Positions 1 to 9,416 are shown, counted from the first letter of the stretch. The stretch is 64,000 nucleotides of DNA from Bradyrhizobium amphicarpaeae (GCF_002266435.3 NZ_CP029426.2:1456001-1520000), one strand, 5' to 3'. Numbers and translations: made by a program. The notes: generated from the letters alone by a model not told the origin.

Positions 1-184
1 GCTGATCGACCAGATCGGCGAAGTGCTGCGCCTGCCCGAGGCCGGCATGGAGGAAAACCCCGTCAACCTCGACCCCCGCATGGCCAAGCTCGCCGGCGGC
101 GTCCACCGTCTCGACGGCCAGCTCATGGTCGTCCTCGACGTCGACCGCGTCCTCGAGCTCGCGCCCGAGATGATGGCGGCCTGA
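1..184 (+). CDS. cheW: CheW chemotaxis coupling protein, C-terminal fragment
   Basis: The reading frame is open from the first full codon of the window to a TGA at 182-184, so only the last 60 residues are present. They include LIDQIGEVLRLP and LDGQLMVVLDVDRVL, typical of the second half of a CheW fold. CheW links chemoreceptors to the kinase CheA in the cytoplasm. It is followed 74 bp later by cheY and then cheB and cheR in the same direction, the usual order of an alphaproteobacterial che operon. The start lies outside the window. Confidence 0.85.
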   Translation, partial: LIDQIGEVLRLPEAGMEENPVNLDPRMAKLAGGVHRLDGQLMVVLDVDRVLELAPEMMAA

Positions 185-257
185 TACGCCGGCATCGCTG
201 CCGACGGACTTGCAATTGGAAGCGTCCCCCGCAATGGGGGAGGAAGCAGAGGTTCAC

Positions 258-623
258 ATGCGAACTTGTCTCGTCGTTGATGATTCCAGCGTCATCCGCA
301 AGGTTGCGCGCCGGATCCTGGAGGGCCTCGACTTCCAGATCCTCGAAGCAGAGGACGGTGAGAAGGCGCTGGAGGCCTGCAAGCGCGGCTTGCCCGATGC
401 GGTGTTGCTCGACTGGAACATGCCCGTGATGGACGGCTACGAGTTCCTCGGTCATCTCAGGCGGATGCCCGGCGGCGACCAGCCCAAGGTGGTGTTCTGC
501 ACCACCGAGAACGATGTCGCGCATATCGCGCGCGCGCTGCATGCCGGCGCCAACGAGTACATCATGAAGCCGTTCGACAAGGACATCGTGACGGCGAAAT
601 TCCAGGAAGTCGGACTTATCTGA
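258..623 (+). CDS. cheY: CheY-type single-domain response regulator
   Basis: The product is 121 residues, a stand-alone receiver domain. The acidic pair is D8-D9 (VVDDSSVIR), the phosphoacceptor is D52 in LLDWNMP, the conserved Thr is in CTTEND and the Lys is K104 in IMKPF. It would carry phosphoryl groups from CheA to the flagellar motor. I chose the ATG at 258 because the protein then begins at the first beta-strand; an in-frame TTG at 210 would add a tail without similarity to the family. The gene lies between cheW and cheB in one operon. Confidence 0.93.
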   Translation: MRTCLVVDDSSVIRKVARRILEGLDFQILEAEDGEKALEACKRGLPDAVLLDWNMPVMDGYEFLGHLRRMPGGDQPKVVFCTTENDVAHIARALHAGANEYIMKPFDKDIVTAKFQEVGLI

Positions 624-698
624 GCCCTCGCCGGAGGCTGGAACGGATCCTTCGGTGCCTGTTTTCAACTGTATCCTTTCAGTCTGAGTTGGTGAGTA

Positions 699-1895
699 AT
701 GAGTGTTGCGTTCGCAGGAAATTCCGCCACGACGGGCTCGCGCGAAGCTGGGCCGCTTCGGGTGATGATCGTCGACGACTCCGTCGTCATCCGCGGTCTG
801 ATCTCGCGCTGGGTCGGCGCCGAGCACGACATGGAGGTCGCAGCCTCGCTGCGGACCGGGCTGGAGGCGGTCAACCAGATCGAACGCATCAACCCCGACG
901 TCGCCGTGCTCGACATCGAAATGCCCGAGCTCGACGGCATCTCGGCGCTGCCGAAGCTGCTGGCGAAGAAGCGCGATCTCATCATCATCATGGCCTCGAC
1001 GCTGACCCGGCGTAACGCGGAGATTAGCTTCAAGGCACTGTCGCTCGGCGCGGCCGATTACATCCCGAAGCCGGAATCGACGCGCGAGGCGTCGGCCGCG
1101 GACGTCTTTCATCACGACCTGATCGAGAAGATCCGCCAACTTGGCGCACGGCTGCGGCGCAGGCCCGCGGTTGCAAGTCCGCCGCTGGCCCCCGCGAGCC
1201 CGGCTCCGGCCCAGCGCGGTCTCGTTGCGCGGCCTGCCGCGCCTGCGCCGGCCACGTCCCTGTACCCGCAATCGGCATCGGGGATGACCACGCGGCCGTT
1301 CTCGTCGCAGGCCCCCAAAGTGCTCCTGATCGGCTCCTCGACCGGCGGTCCGCAGGCGCTGATGGCGCTCGTCACCGAGCTCGGCCCGGTGATCGACCGC
1401 GTCCCCGTGTTGATCACCCAGCACATGCCGCCGACCTTCACGACCATCCTTGCCGAGCATCTGGCGCGTTCGAGCCGCCGACCGGCAGCCGAGGCGGTCG
1501 ACGGCGAGCCGGTGAAGCCGGGACGCATCTATCTCGCCCCCGGCGGCAAGCACATGCGCGTGGCGCGCAGCGGCGCGGACACCGTGATCGCGCTCGACGA
1601 CGGCCCCGCCGTCAATTTCTGCAAGCCCGCGGTCGATCCGCTCTTCACCTCCGCCATCGACATCTGGCACGGTAGCATCCTCTCCGTGATCCTGACCGGC
1701 ATGGGCTCGGACGGCATGCGCGGCGGCAAGGACATCGTCGCCGCCGGCGGCAGCGTCATCGCGCAGGACGAAGCCTCCAGCGTGGTCTGGGGCATGCCGG
1801 GCGCGGCTGCCAATGCGGGCATCTGCGCGGCGATCCTGCCGCTCAACCAGATCGGCGCCAAGGTCAACCGCCTGTTCGCGGGAGATCGCTCGTGA
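699..1895 (+). CDS. cheB: CheB protein-glutamate methylesterase / glutamine deamidase
   Basis: The 398-residue protein has an N-terminal receiver domain (VMIVDDS, phosphoacceptor D72 in VLDIEMP). A Pro/Ala-rich linker at about 160-200 leads to a C-terminal methylesterase domain. The catalytic residues are visible: S214 in IGSSTGG, H242 in TQHMP and D338 in GMGSDGM. CheB removes methyl groups from chemoreceptors when phosphorylated and so drives adaptation. Its TGA overlaps the GTG start of cheR by 4 bp, so the two adaptation enzymes are probably translationally coupled. Confidence 0.95.
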   Translation: MSVAFAGNSATTGSREAGPLRVMIVDDSVVIRGLISRWVGAEHDMEVAASLRTGLEAVNQIERINPDVAVLDIEMPELDGISALPKLLAKKRDLIIIMASTLTRRNAEISFKALSLGAADYIPKPESTREASAADVFHHDLIEKIRQLGARLRRRPAVASPPLAPASPAPAQRGLVARPAAPAPATSLYPQSASGMTTRPFSSQAPKVLLIGSSTGGPQALMALVTELGPVIDRVPVLITQHMPPTFTTILAEHLARSSRRPAAEAVDGEPVKPGRIYLAPGGKHMRVARSGADTVIALDDGPAVNFCKPAVDPLFTSAIDIWHGSILSVILTGMGSDGMRGGKDIVAAGGSVIAQDEASSVVWGMPGAAANAGICAAILPLNQIGAKVNRLFAGDRS

Positions 1896-2764
1896 CCCCC
1901 ACCGATTACGACTATCTGCGCAAGTTCTTGAAAGAGCGCTCCGGCCTCGATCTGTCGGCCGACAAGCAGTACCTGGTCGAGAGCCGACTGTTGCCGCTGG
2001 CGCGCAAGGCGAGCCTCCCCGGCATTCCCGATCTCGTGCTGAAGATCAGGAACGGTGATGGCCGGCTTGCGGCCGACGTGGTCGAAGCGATGACCACCAA
2101 CGAGACCTTCTTCTATCGCGACAAGATCCCGTTCGATCATCTGCGCGAGACCATCCTGCCGGGCCTGATCCAGGCGCGCGCGGCGCGCAGATCGCTTCGC
2201 ATCTGGTCGGCGGCGTCGTCGACGGGGCAGGAGCCCTATTCGATCGCGATGTGCGTGAAGGAGATGGGCGCCGCGCTCGCCGGCTGGCGCATCGAGATCG
2301 TCGCCACCGACCTGTCGCAGGAGGTGCTGGAGAAATCCAAGGCCGGCCTTTACAGCCAGTTCGAGGTGCAGCGCGGTCTGCCGATCCAGCATCTGATGAA
2401 GTACTTCACGCAGGCCGGCGAGGTCTGGCAGCTCAACGCCGACATTCGCGCGATGGTGCAGTTCCGCCAGCTCAATCTGCTGCAGGACTTCTCCCATCTC
2501 GGTACGTTCGACGTGATCTTCTGCCGCAACGTGCTGATCTATTTCGACCAGGACACCAAGGCGATGATCTTCGAGCGCATGGCGAAGGGGATGGAGGCCG
2601 ACGGCACGCTGCTGCTTGGCGCTGCCGAATCCGTCGTCGGCATCACCGACGCGTTCCGCCCCATCGCGGACCGCCGCGGTCTCTACCAGCTCAACCCCGC
2701 GCGCTCCGGCCGACCCATGGGCGGATTGATGCCGCCGTCGTTGAAGGTCGCCGCGGCGAGGTGA
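1892..2764 (+). CDS. cheR: CheR chemoreceptor methyltransferase
   Basis: The 290-residue protein has the CheR two-domain plan: an N-terminal helical domain ([27 protein letters not shown]) and an S-adenosylmethionine-binding domain. The latter contains [16 protein letters not shown] and [14 protein letters not shown]. It methylates receptor glutamates, opposing CheB. The start is a GTG overlapping the cheB stop. The gene ends 30 bp before the insertion sequence, so the IS sits directly behind the operon and does not disrupt it. Confidence 0.95.
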   Translation: MTPTDYDYLRKFLKERSGLDLSADKQYLVESRLLPLARKASLPGIPDLVLKIRNGDGRLAADVVEAMTTNETFFYRDKIPFDHLRETILPGLIQARAARRSLRIWSAASSTGQEPYSIAMCVKEMGAALAGWRIEIVATDLSQEVLEKSKAGLYSQFEVQRGLPIQHLMKYFTQAGEVWQLNADIRAMVQFRQLNLLQDFSHLGTFDVIFCRNVLIYFDQDTKAMIFERMAKGMEADGTLLLGAAESVVGITDAFRPIADRRGLYQLNPARSGRPMGGLMPPSLKVAAAR

Positions 2765-2794
2765 GCTGCTTCTTCTTTCCCTCTCCCCTTGTGG

Positions 2795-3916
2795 GACTGT
2801 TGCGTAATCCATCAATTGTGATTCTCTAGGGCGAAGCCTTGGAGATTGACGATGGCAGTGAAGCAGACGGGGCAGCCGAGCTTTATAGAGGCGTGGTTGC
2901 CGAAAGGGGCTGGCGCTAATGCGGCGCTGGATCGGCTGTCTGGCTTGGTCAAATGGTACCGGTTCGAGAAGCTGCTCGCCCATTTGCGTGATGAAGCGGG
3001 GCCCGGTCGTCCAGGCTATCCGGTGCTGGTGTTGTTTCGCGCTGTGCTGCTGCAGTCACTCTACGGTCTGTCGGAGCGCGAACTCGAGGAGGCGCTGGGC
3101 GACCGGTTGTCCTTCAAGCGCTTCGTCGGTTTGAGTCTTGAGGACGCGACGCCCGACCATACGGTTCTGAACCGCTTCCGGAACCAGCTCGTCGAACAAG
3201 GTCTGTTGGAGAAGTTGTTTGGTGAACTCGATCGTCAGCTTGAGAATGCCGGCGTCATCCTCAAGCGCGGCACGATGCTGGATGCGACCTTGATCCAGGC
3301 AGTCTCGGCTCCTCCGAAGGAGGATCGTCCCTCAAACGACCCTGACGCCCGGTTCACCAAGCGGCAAGGCAAGAGCGGCTCGACCTTCGGCTACAAGGCT
3401 CATGTCGGCGTCGACGAAGGATCAGGCCTGATCCGCTCGGTTCTGACCACGCCCGCCAATGTCAACGACACCACGCCGGCCGATGAGTTGATCCGCGGCG
3501 ACGAAGCCGTGGTGTGGGCCGATGCGGCTTACGATACCCATGCCAGACGAGCTCGGCTGAAGGCGGAGGGCAAAAAGCCCCGCATCGCCCGACGTCCCAA
3601 CCGCCACCATCCGGAGTTGCCGCCGAGGCTCAAACGCTACAATCTTCTCGTCTCTCGACGACGGGCGACAGTCGAGACCACCTTCGCTACCCTCAAACGC
3701 AGGATGCGGCTGACCTGCATCCGTTACGTCGGTCTCATGAAGGCAAGCGGACAAGTCCTGCTTGCCTCCATCGCATTTAACATGAGGCGATGGGCCACGA
3801 TCGCCGCGTGAGCCGCCCCCCGAGGGCGACCACCACATACCTTCGCCAGCAATCGCCCCCGACCAAGACCTTCTCCTCTGCCGTCTTCAGCTCCAAAAGC
3901 CAATAGCGCAACAGGC
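2795..3916 (+). mobile_element. IS5-family insertion sequence, complete, about 1.12 kb
   Basis: The element is bounded by imperfect terminal inverted repeats. The left end reads GACTGTTGCGTAAT and the right end, read inward, GCCTGTTGCGCTAT. The sequence CCCTTGTGG occurs immediately outside both ends (2786-2794 and 3917-3925), which fits a 9-bp target-site duplication. The exact boundary is ambiguous by a base or two, because the repeats run on symmetrically (up to 12 bp shared). One intact transposase gene fills the element. The insertion lies in an arm of a palindromic intergenic repeat between cheR and the glutathionylspermidine-synthase-like gene. Confidence 0.85.
2852..3811 (+). CDS. IS5-family DDE transposase
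   Basis: This 319-residue transposase looks intact. The catalytic acidic residues are D144 (TMLDATLIQ), D224 or D228 in the WADAAYDT block, and E275. Around E275 the IS4/IS5 superfamily signature Arg-x3-Glu-x6-Lys is present as R271, E275 and K282. The N-terminal part carries the SLYGLSERELEEALGDR block of the DUF772-type domain. I took the ATG at 2852; an in-frame TTG six bases earlier is also possible. With intact ends and frame, the element may still be mobile. Confidence 0.93.
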   Translation: MAVKQTGQPSFIEAWLPKGAGANAALDRLSGLVKWYRFEKLLAHLRDEAGPGRPGYPVLVLFRAVLLQSLYGLSERELEEALGDRLSFKRFVGLSLEDATPDHTVLNRFRNQLVEQGLLEKLFGELDRQLENAGVILKRGTMLDATLIQAVSAPPKEDRPSNDPDARFTKRQGKSGSTFGYKAHVGVDEGSGLIRSVLTTPANVNDTTPADELIRGDEAVVWADAAYDTHARRARLKAEGKKPRIARRPNRHHPELPPRLKRYNLLVSRRRATVETTFATLKRRMRLTCIRYVGLMKASGQVLLASIAFNMRRWATIAA

Positions 3917-4048
3917 CCCTTGTGGGAGAGGGTGGCTCGCCGCTAGCGGCGAGACGGGTGAGGGGTTCTCTCCTCACGATCAGTCTTGCGAGTGGAGAGA
4001 ACCCCTCATCCGGCGCTTCGCGCCACCTTCTCCCACAAGGGGAGAAGG
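3917..4048. repeat. Large palindromic intergenic repeat, interrupted by the IS
   Basis: The stretch from CCCTTGTGGGAGAGGGTGGC to CACCTTCTCCCACAAGGGG is a long imperfect palindrome. The arms continue through GGGTGAGGGGTTCTCTCC on the left and GGAGAGAACCCCTCATCC on the right. Its outermost left end (CCCTCTCCCC at about 2780-2788) is found on the other side of the insertion sequence, so the IS split the repeat close to its tip. Repeats of this CCCTCTCCC/TTGTGGGAG type are frequent between genes in Bradyrhizobium and Rhodopseudomonas; that is background knowledge, not checked here. Confidence 0.8.
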
Positions 4049-4063
4049 CAAGGAATTCATCGC

Positions 4064-5224
4064 TCACAAAATCGCGTGCGGCAGAAACCGCGAGCGGTTG
4101 CCGGTGATCGGGCTCTCGTCCTCGCGGATCGACAGGCCGCACGGCGCGTGGTTCACCAGCCAGCTTCCGACCACCGGATAGAACCCCGAAAAGTTCGGCA
4201 GCGGCGCCAGCGCCTGCCGCACGAAACCTTCGGCGCCGTAGGGACCGGCCTGCTCGTCGAGCGCCATGCCGCCGGACACGAGGGTGACGTTGGCGCCTTC
4301 GCGCGACAGCAGCGGCTTGCGCACATACGACGTTCCGAGCTCCGCTGCCCGCGCGTCATCCTCGAAGAACGCCGGCAGCAGATTTGGATGATTCGGAAAC
4401 ATCTGCCACAGCAGCGGCAAAATGCCCTTGTTCGACAGCACCGCCTTCCACGGCGGCTCGATCCAGCGCGTGGCTGCGTCCTTGAGCTTCGCGCCGAAGG
4501 AATCGTGGAACATCCACTCCCACGGATAGAGCTTGAAGGCGAGCACGATGTCGACCTCGTCGAGATCGACGAAACCGCCTGGCTCGTCGCGCCAGCCGAT
4601 CTGCTCGATGTCGAGCAGCCTGGTCGAGAGCCCGGCCTGGCGCGCGGTGTCTTCGAGATAAGCCAGCGTGCCGGCGTCCTCGGAATTGTCCATGGTGCCA
4701 GTGAGATGAACGTGACGGCCGGCTGCGATCTCCTTCCACGCCGCGATCAATCGCTCATGGATGGAGTTGAACTGGTCGGCGCGCACCGGGACGATGCGGC
4801 GCTCGATCGCCTGCTCAAGCCAGGTCCATTGAAACACCGCGGCCTCGAAGATCGAGGTCGGCGTGTCCGCGTTGTATTCGAGCAGCTTTGCCGGCGACTT
4901 GCCGTCGAACCTGAGATCGAGCCGGCCGTAGAGGCTGCGATCGTCACGCTGCCAGCTATCGGCGATCAAATTCCAGAACGCTTCCGGAATTTGCAGCCGC
5001 CGCAGCCGTTGCTCGTCGCCGATCACACGGCCGGCGAGCTCCAGGCACATCGCCTCGATTTCGCCGGTCGGCGTCTCGATGCCGCGCTCGATCTCGTCCA
5101 GCGTGAAGCCGTAATAAGCGCGCTCGTCCCAATAGCGTTCACCGTCGATGGTGTGGAAGGCGAAGCCGCATTGCGCCGCAGTCTCCCGCCAGTCGTCGCG
5201 CTCCAGGCAATTGATGCGCTGCAT
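4064..5224 (-). CDS. Glutathionylspermidine synthase family protein (YjfC/YgiC type)
   Basis: The 386-residue protein matches the synthetase half of glutathionylspermidine synthase, an ATP-grasp-like fold. It has KLLEYNADTPTSIFEAAVFQ near residue 115, WMFHDSFGAKL, and YVRKPLLSREGANVT near residue 300, a probable ATP-binding loop. Stand-alone members such as E. coli YgiC and YjfC lack the amidase domain and form amide bonds on an uncertain peptide substrate. Such genes usually lie beside DUF1190 and DUF350 genes. Here those partners are at 10126-10909, about 5 kb upstream on the same strand. Confidence 0.88.
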   Translation of the reverse strand: MQRINCLERDDWRETAAQCGFAFHTIDGERYWDERAYYGFTLDEIERGIETPTGEIEAMCLELAGRVIGDEQRLRRLQIPEAFWNLIADSWQRDDRSLYGRLDLRFDGKSPAKLLEYNADTPTSIFEAAVFQWTWLEQAIERRIVPVRADQFNSIHERLIAAWKEIAAGRHVHLTGTMDNSEDAGTLAYLEDTARQAGLSTRLLDIEQIGWRDEPGGFVDLDEVDIVLAFKLYPWEWMFHDSFGAKLKDAATRWIEPPWKAVLSNKGILPLLWQMFPNHPNLLPAFFEDDARAAELGTSYVRKPLLSREGANVTLVSGGMALDEQAGPYGAEGFVRQALAPLPNFSGFYPVVGSWLVNHAPCGLSIREDESPITGNRSRFLPHAIL

Positions 5225-5431
5225 CCGCTAACTGCCGCTGTGCCCATGAATGATTTGACCACCGCCCATCATGGTGAGCATGACCCTCTCGACCGCTTCA
5301 TGGCAATTCAGTCTTTGACCCTCTGGCGCCGGACCAACAGTTTCCACCAGATGCGTGCCTCTCGACAGGCCCTAGGTCGATAGCATGGCACGGTGTTGCA
5401 AGCCTTGACCAGCCCCGCACAGCGCGGACCG

Positions 5432-5833
5432 TTAGAATGTCCGCGCGGGCCGGAAAGTCGCGGGCGGGGTTACGCGCATCGGCGTTCGCGGCGCCAGCCG
5501 AAGCGATGAGCCGGCAAGATTCCCGGGGCCGACGCCGGAAGGCTTGACCGTCGGTACGTTCTTCTTGTGGATTTCGGCATGACCGTAGGAGCCGTTTCCT
5601 CCGCCGGAAGATCCTCCACCGTCCTGGCAGCTGCATGTTTTATCGTACCATTGTCCTGTCTTTGCGTCATACCACGCGCCGTTCTCCGGAGACGTGGGGT
5701 AGGTGATGCAGTGCCAATGCTGGCCTCCCGGACATTGTCCTTTCGCATGAGCCGAAGTGGGGATTGCCATCGCAGCGCACATGAGCGCGGCATGAATCGC
5801 GGCAGGGAAAGTTGACGTTTTCTCGCGTCTCAT
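5432..5833 (-). CDS. Secreted small protein with AEIHKKNVPTVK motif, longer paralogue
   Basis: The 133-residue product starts with a clear Sec signal peptide (MRREK, hydrophobic core AALMCAAMAIPTSAHA). It continues as a Cys-containing segment (QCPGG, HCITY, CSCQDGG), a Gly/Ser-rich linker and the block GHAEIHKKNVPTVK. The same block ends the two small proteins at 9465-9731 and 9772-10026; this copy carries an additional basic tail of about 30 residues. An in-frame upstream start (5947) would put 38 unlikely residues before the signal peptide. The function is unknown; an extracytoplasmic location is inferred. Confidence 0.72.
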   Translation of the reverse strand: MRREKTSTFPAAIHAALMCAAMAIPTSAHAKGQCPGGQHWHCITYPTSPENGAWYDAKTGQWYDKTCSCQDGGGSSGGGNGSYGHAEIHKKNVPTVKPSGVGPGNLAGSSLRLAPRTPMRVTPPATFRPARTF

Positions 5834-6081
5834 GGGCTGGGCCTCGCGAATGAAAGCAAGGATGCCTGCGCAGCCGGGCTGCACGTTGATGTGGCTCAAC
5901 GGCGAAACATTTCGCTGCCCGCTTGCGGGCTCGGCACGTCGCGACATCGCTGAAAGGTTTCATTGTAAGGGCGTTCCGCGATTTCCTTTCAATTGAAAAG
6001 CGAGCGCTGTTGATCCTGCTCAAGTCCGGCGGCAGCGATCGGCTCCAAATGCTTATGATCGCTTCATCAGGATCCATAGCT

Positions 6082-9006
6082 ATGCAAGCCAATGTGCTCC
6101 ATTCGATCCAGTATGAGCGAAACCATCGCGGATATCGCGGCAGCCAGTTGCGCGCCGTGCTGTTTGCCGCCGTGTTGTTCGGCTTGTTTGCCTGCGGTGG
6201 AGCCGCGGCGCAGCAGGCCGGCATCGTCGCCAACGGCAACGCCGTCGTGACGGGCTTTTCGGGCGCACTGCCGCCCGCGGTGATCGCACCGGGCGTCGAT
6301 CCCGCCGACAAGACCCTTATCGATCTCAACGGCCCCGCCGCACGCGTGTTTGATCTGCAAGCGCCGGGAGCGCCGCCGCAGGCGCAATTGCTGACGACGC
6401 CAAAGCCTTTCACCGTCACGGCCGGTCAAACCGGCCAGCTGTTTGGCGTTGCGCTGGATAGCGCAACGCCGCCGAACGTGTTCGTCGCGGCGACCTCGGC
6501 CTACGGATTGCCGATCGTCGTTCCAGGCGCTGCCGGAGAGTTCAATCGCGCCAAGCAGGGTACGCCCAAGGCGGTCTTCATGCCGGCACTGTTCGGACCG
6601 GCCCAGTTCGGCGGCGGTCCCGGCTCGATCTGGCGGATTGACGGCGTCACCGGCGAAGTTCGCCTGTTCACCAACGTCACGCTCGAGGGGGCCCCCAATC
6701 CCGGTCCGGCGCTTGGCGGACTTGCCTTCGACGCCGCGTCCAACACGCTGTTCGTGGCCGACCGCGCCACCGGCATGATCCACGCATTTGACTCCACCGG
6801 AGCGGAGCGATCCCGTTACGATCATGGTGTGCAAGGGCGTAGCGCCGCCGGCCTGCCGCCACTGCCGTATGATCCCGCCGGGCGTCTCGATATCTCAAGT
6901 CCAAAATTTCACACCGGCGATCCCGCGACCTGGGGCTATGCCAATCCACAGCGTCTGATCTTCGGTCTCGGTGTCCGCAACGGACGCCTGTATTATGCCG
7001 TCGCCAAGGATCTCCAGATCTGGTCGGTGGCGATTGGTCCGACATTCGGCACGGATCCGAGGTTGGAAGTCAGCGTTGCGCCCGGTCCCGGGCCGAGCGA
7101 AATCGCCAAGATCGCGTTCGACGATCAGGGGCGCATGTTGCTCGCCGAGCGCGCCGCGCCGAGCGGCGCCTATGACTTCGATGTGCTGACGAAGGAAGCG
7201 ACGGGTCGCGTGCTGCGCTATCTGCCGGCGCCGCCCGGCACCAGCGGGCCGCAATGGCAATTGCAGTCCGACGAATACGCGATCGGCTTCGCGCGGCAGA
7301 TGCGCAACGGCAATGGCGGCGTCGCCGTTGGCTTCGGTTACGACGATCAAGGCCGGATTGATCGCGCCGCCTGCGGACAGTTCCTGTGGTCGACCGGCGA
7401 GCAGTTGCGCAATTCGAACGATCCCGCGATCGCCACGCAGCTCGCAACCGGCGGTCCGGCCGAGGTCAATGGCGTGCAAGGCAATGACATCATGGCCGTG
7501 CGGCCGGCCAATGTGCCGCCGTGGCAGAGCTACTTCGCCGACTATGATGATCAATTCCAGGACGCGAGCGCGCGTGGCCATCTCGGCGACATCGCGATTT
7601 TGCGCGTCTGCGCTCAGGCCGGATTCAATCTGCCGGGCTGGTACCGGCCGCGCGTCGAGCTGTTCCCGGGATTCTTCTGGTTCCGTCTGCACGGCAAGAA
7701 GCCGCCGCTGCTCGACTGCCCGCCAGGCTCGGGCAATCAATGCGCCTGCCCGCCGGGCACTACACAGCAGCCCGGCTTCCAGTGCTGCCCCATCGGCATG
7801 TTCCCGGGACCCAATGGGCAGTGCGCATCGCCGTGTCCGGATGGATCGACAGATCCCGGCAAAATCGAGGCCTGCTTGAACGGCTTCGATCCGAACTCTT
7901 TCGATCCCAATGATTGGTCGAAGCTCAGCTGTCTCGATGGCTCGAAGGCCGTTCACGATGCCAACGGCTATCATTGTCCCACGTTCAAGTCGCCGGTCTG
8001 CCCCGCAGGCTTCGAGCTGGATCCATCGGGCAATTTCTTCGGTTGCAAGCCGACGGTTCAGGAACAGGCGTGTTTGCAGGTTCTACCGAATTTCAACCAG
8101 CCCGGCCTCGATGGCAGCTGCTTGCAGCTTTGTCCGTCTGGTTCGTGGGCGTATACGGCCAACCAGTGCTGCCCCGACGGCACGTTGCCCGGCCCCGACG
8201 GCAAATGCGGCAAGCCGCAGCACCCTTCGTGCCCGCCCGGCCAGTTGACGTCCAAGGGCATCTGCTGCTCGTCGACGACGAAACCTCAACCCGATGGCAC
8301 GTGCTCGCCGTCGAAGCTGCAATGCCCGCCCGAGCAACTGACGGTGAGCGGCCAGTGCTGCCCGTCCGGCAGCAAGCCGCAGCCCGACGGCAGTTGCCAG
8401 CCGCCGCTCAAGCAGGGATGTGCCCCCGAGCAACTCACGCCGAACGGCACGTGCTGTCCGACCGGAACGAAGCCTCAGAATAATAATACGTGTGGTTCAT
8501 TGGTCGGCTGCCCACCCGGAACGAACACCGATCCGCTGACTGGCCAGTGCTGCCCGTCCGCGAGTGCTGTGGCAGGCGTCAAGGCGGCGTGCACGTGTCC
8601 GCAGGACCAGTTCCTCGTCGATGGCAAGTGCGTCGGAAACGCACCGCCGGCTGTAGGCGGCTGCTTCGCCGGCTATGTGAAGTTGCCAAACGGATCCTGC
8701 TGCCTCGCCTCGCAAGCGACATCCGGCGGAGAGTGCTGTCCGGCCGGCCAGAAGCTGGATGCCGACAAGCGCAAATGCGTGGCCGCGGGAGGGGCGACCT
8801 TCGTGCCGACCACGCCGCATCTGCCGCCGCCGATCGTCGTTCCCGGCAAGCGCGGCAAGATTGTCGCGCCGCCTCCGCCGCGGCCGCCGGTCGTCGTCGT
8901 TCCGCCGCCCCCGAAGCGTGTCGTTCCGCCCAAGCGCTTTACGCCAAGGCCAATCGATCGGCCAAGGCCGCTTCCGCCGAAAATCCGTCGCCAGATCGAT
9001 CAGTAG
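6082..9006 (+). CDS. Large secreted beta-propeller protein with Cys-rich CCP repeats
   Basis: The product is 974 residues from the ATG at 6082. A hydrophobic export segment (LRAVLFAAVLFGLFACGG) ends near residue 45 and may include a lipobox-like LFAC. The first 520 residues have NHL/SMP-30-like propeller features (GSIWRIDGVTGEVRLF, LGGLAFDAASNTLFVADR). From about residue 550 to 900 come many units of the type CCPxGxxPxPDGxC. The tail is rich in Pro, Lys and Arg (APPPPRPPVVVVPPPPKR). I do not recognise a named family. A role as an envelope or adhesive protein is speculative. Confidence 0.8.
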   Translation: MQANVLHSIQYERNHRGYRGSQLRAVLFAAVLFGLFACGGAAAQQAGIVANGNAVVTGFSGALPPAVIAPGVDPADKTLIDLNGPAARVFDLQAPGAPPQAQLLTTPKPFTVTAGQTGQLFGVALDSATPPNVFVAATSAYGLPIVVPGAAGEFNRAKQGTPKAVFMPALFGPAQFGGGPGSIWRIDGVTGEVRLFTNVTLEGAPNPGPALGGLAFDAASNTLFVADRATGMIHAFDSTGAERSRYDHGVQGRSAAGLPPLPYDPAGRLDISSPKFHTGDPATWGYANPQRLIFGLGVRNGRLYYAVAKDLQIWSVAIGPTFGTDPRLEVSVAPGPGPSEIAKIAFDDQGRMLLAERAAPSGAYDFDVLTKEATGRVLRYLPAPPGTSGPQWQLQSDEYAIGFARQMRNGNGGVAVGFGYDDQGRIDRAACGQFLWSTGEQLRNSNDPAIATQLATGGPAEVNGVQGNDIMAVRPANVPPWQSYFADYDDQFQDASARGHLGDIAILRVCAQAGFNLPGWYRPRVELFPGFFWFRLHGKKPPLLDCPPGSGNQCACPPGTTQQPGFQCCPIGMFPGPNGQCASPCPDGSTDPGKIEACLNGFDPNSFDPNDWSKLSCLDGSKAVHDANGYHCPTFKSPVCPAGFELDPSGNFFGCKPTVQEQACLQVLPNFNQPGLDGSCLQLCPSGSWAYTANQCCPDGTLPGPDGKCGKPQHPSCPPGQLTSKGICCSSTTKPQPDGTCSPSKLQCPPEQLTVSGQCCPSGSKPQPDGSCQPPLKQGCAPEQLTPNGTCCPTGTKPQNNNTCGSLVGCPPGTNTDPLTGQCCPSASAVAGVKAACTCPQDQFLVDGKCVGNAPPAVGGCFAGYVKLPNGSCCLASQATSGGECCPAGQKLDADKRKCVAAGGATFVPTTPHLPPPIVVPGKRGKIVAPPPPRPPVVVVPPPPKRVVPPKRFTPRPIDRPRPLPPKIRRQIDQ

Positions 9007-9018
9007 GGAGAGATTTTG

Positions 9019-9360
9019 ATGAAGCTACGAAAGCTCGCACCAGTGGCACTCGCGATCGCAAGTCTTGCCTGTGCCGTCACGTTGAATAAGGCCAAGGCCG
9101 GCATCGAGGCAGGATTGGCCGACGCCACGGCGCGAGCGGAGGCGCAGCTGCCGGTCAGGTTGGCACAAACGACGGTCGCGACGCCGAAGCCGAAGCCTGT
9201 GAAGAAGACCAAGAGCTTGAAGGTCGAACACCCCAAGACGAAGTGGCTCAATCCGCAGCCCGAACCGCCGATGGCGGGCAAGAAGCCGGTGCAGGGCAAC
9301 AACTGGCTAAACCCGCAGCCGGAGCCGCCGCGGCCGGATACGACGAAGAAATTGCAGTAG
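9019..9360 (+). CDS. Small secreted protein with two WLNPQPEPP repeats
   Basis: This 113-residue protein begins 12 bp after the large Cys-rich gene, behind a good ribosome-binding site (AGGGAGAG), so it is probably co-transcribed. It has a Sec-type signal (MKLRKLAPVALAIASLACA), an Ala-rich helix, and a Lys/Pro stretch (TPKPKPVKKTKSLK). The C-terminus has two copies of WLNPQPEPP separated by about 14 residues. The second repeat is followed by RPDTTKKLQ. No enzyme motif is present. The repeated Trp/Pro block looks like a binding or cross-linking module, which is a guess. Confidence 0.72.
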   Translation: MKLRKLAPVALAIASLACAVTLNKAKAGIEAGLADATARAEAQLPVRLAQTTVATPKPKPVKKTKSLKVEHPKTKWLNPQPEPPMAGKKPVQGNNWLNPQPEPPRPDTTKKLQ

Positions 9361-9416
9361 GGACGGTTTGGCGCGTCGTTCTCGGGGCGCGCTCACCGGC
9401 ATCATTCAAAAATTGC

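Noticed and set aside
5386..5400. TGGCACGGTGTTGCA resembles a sigma-54 promoter.
   Set aside because: The GG-to-GC spacing is nine instead of ten bases, and it has no fitting gene just downstream.
7740..8790. Repetitive Cys motifs that could be read as CRISPR-like repeats.
   Set aside because: The repetition is in the protein, with irregular spacing and codon differences; there are no spacers.
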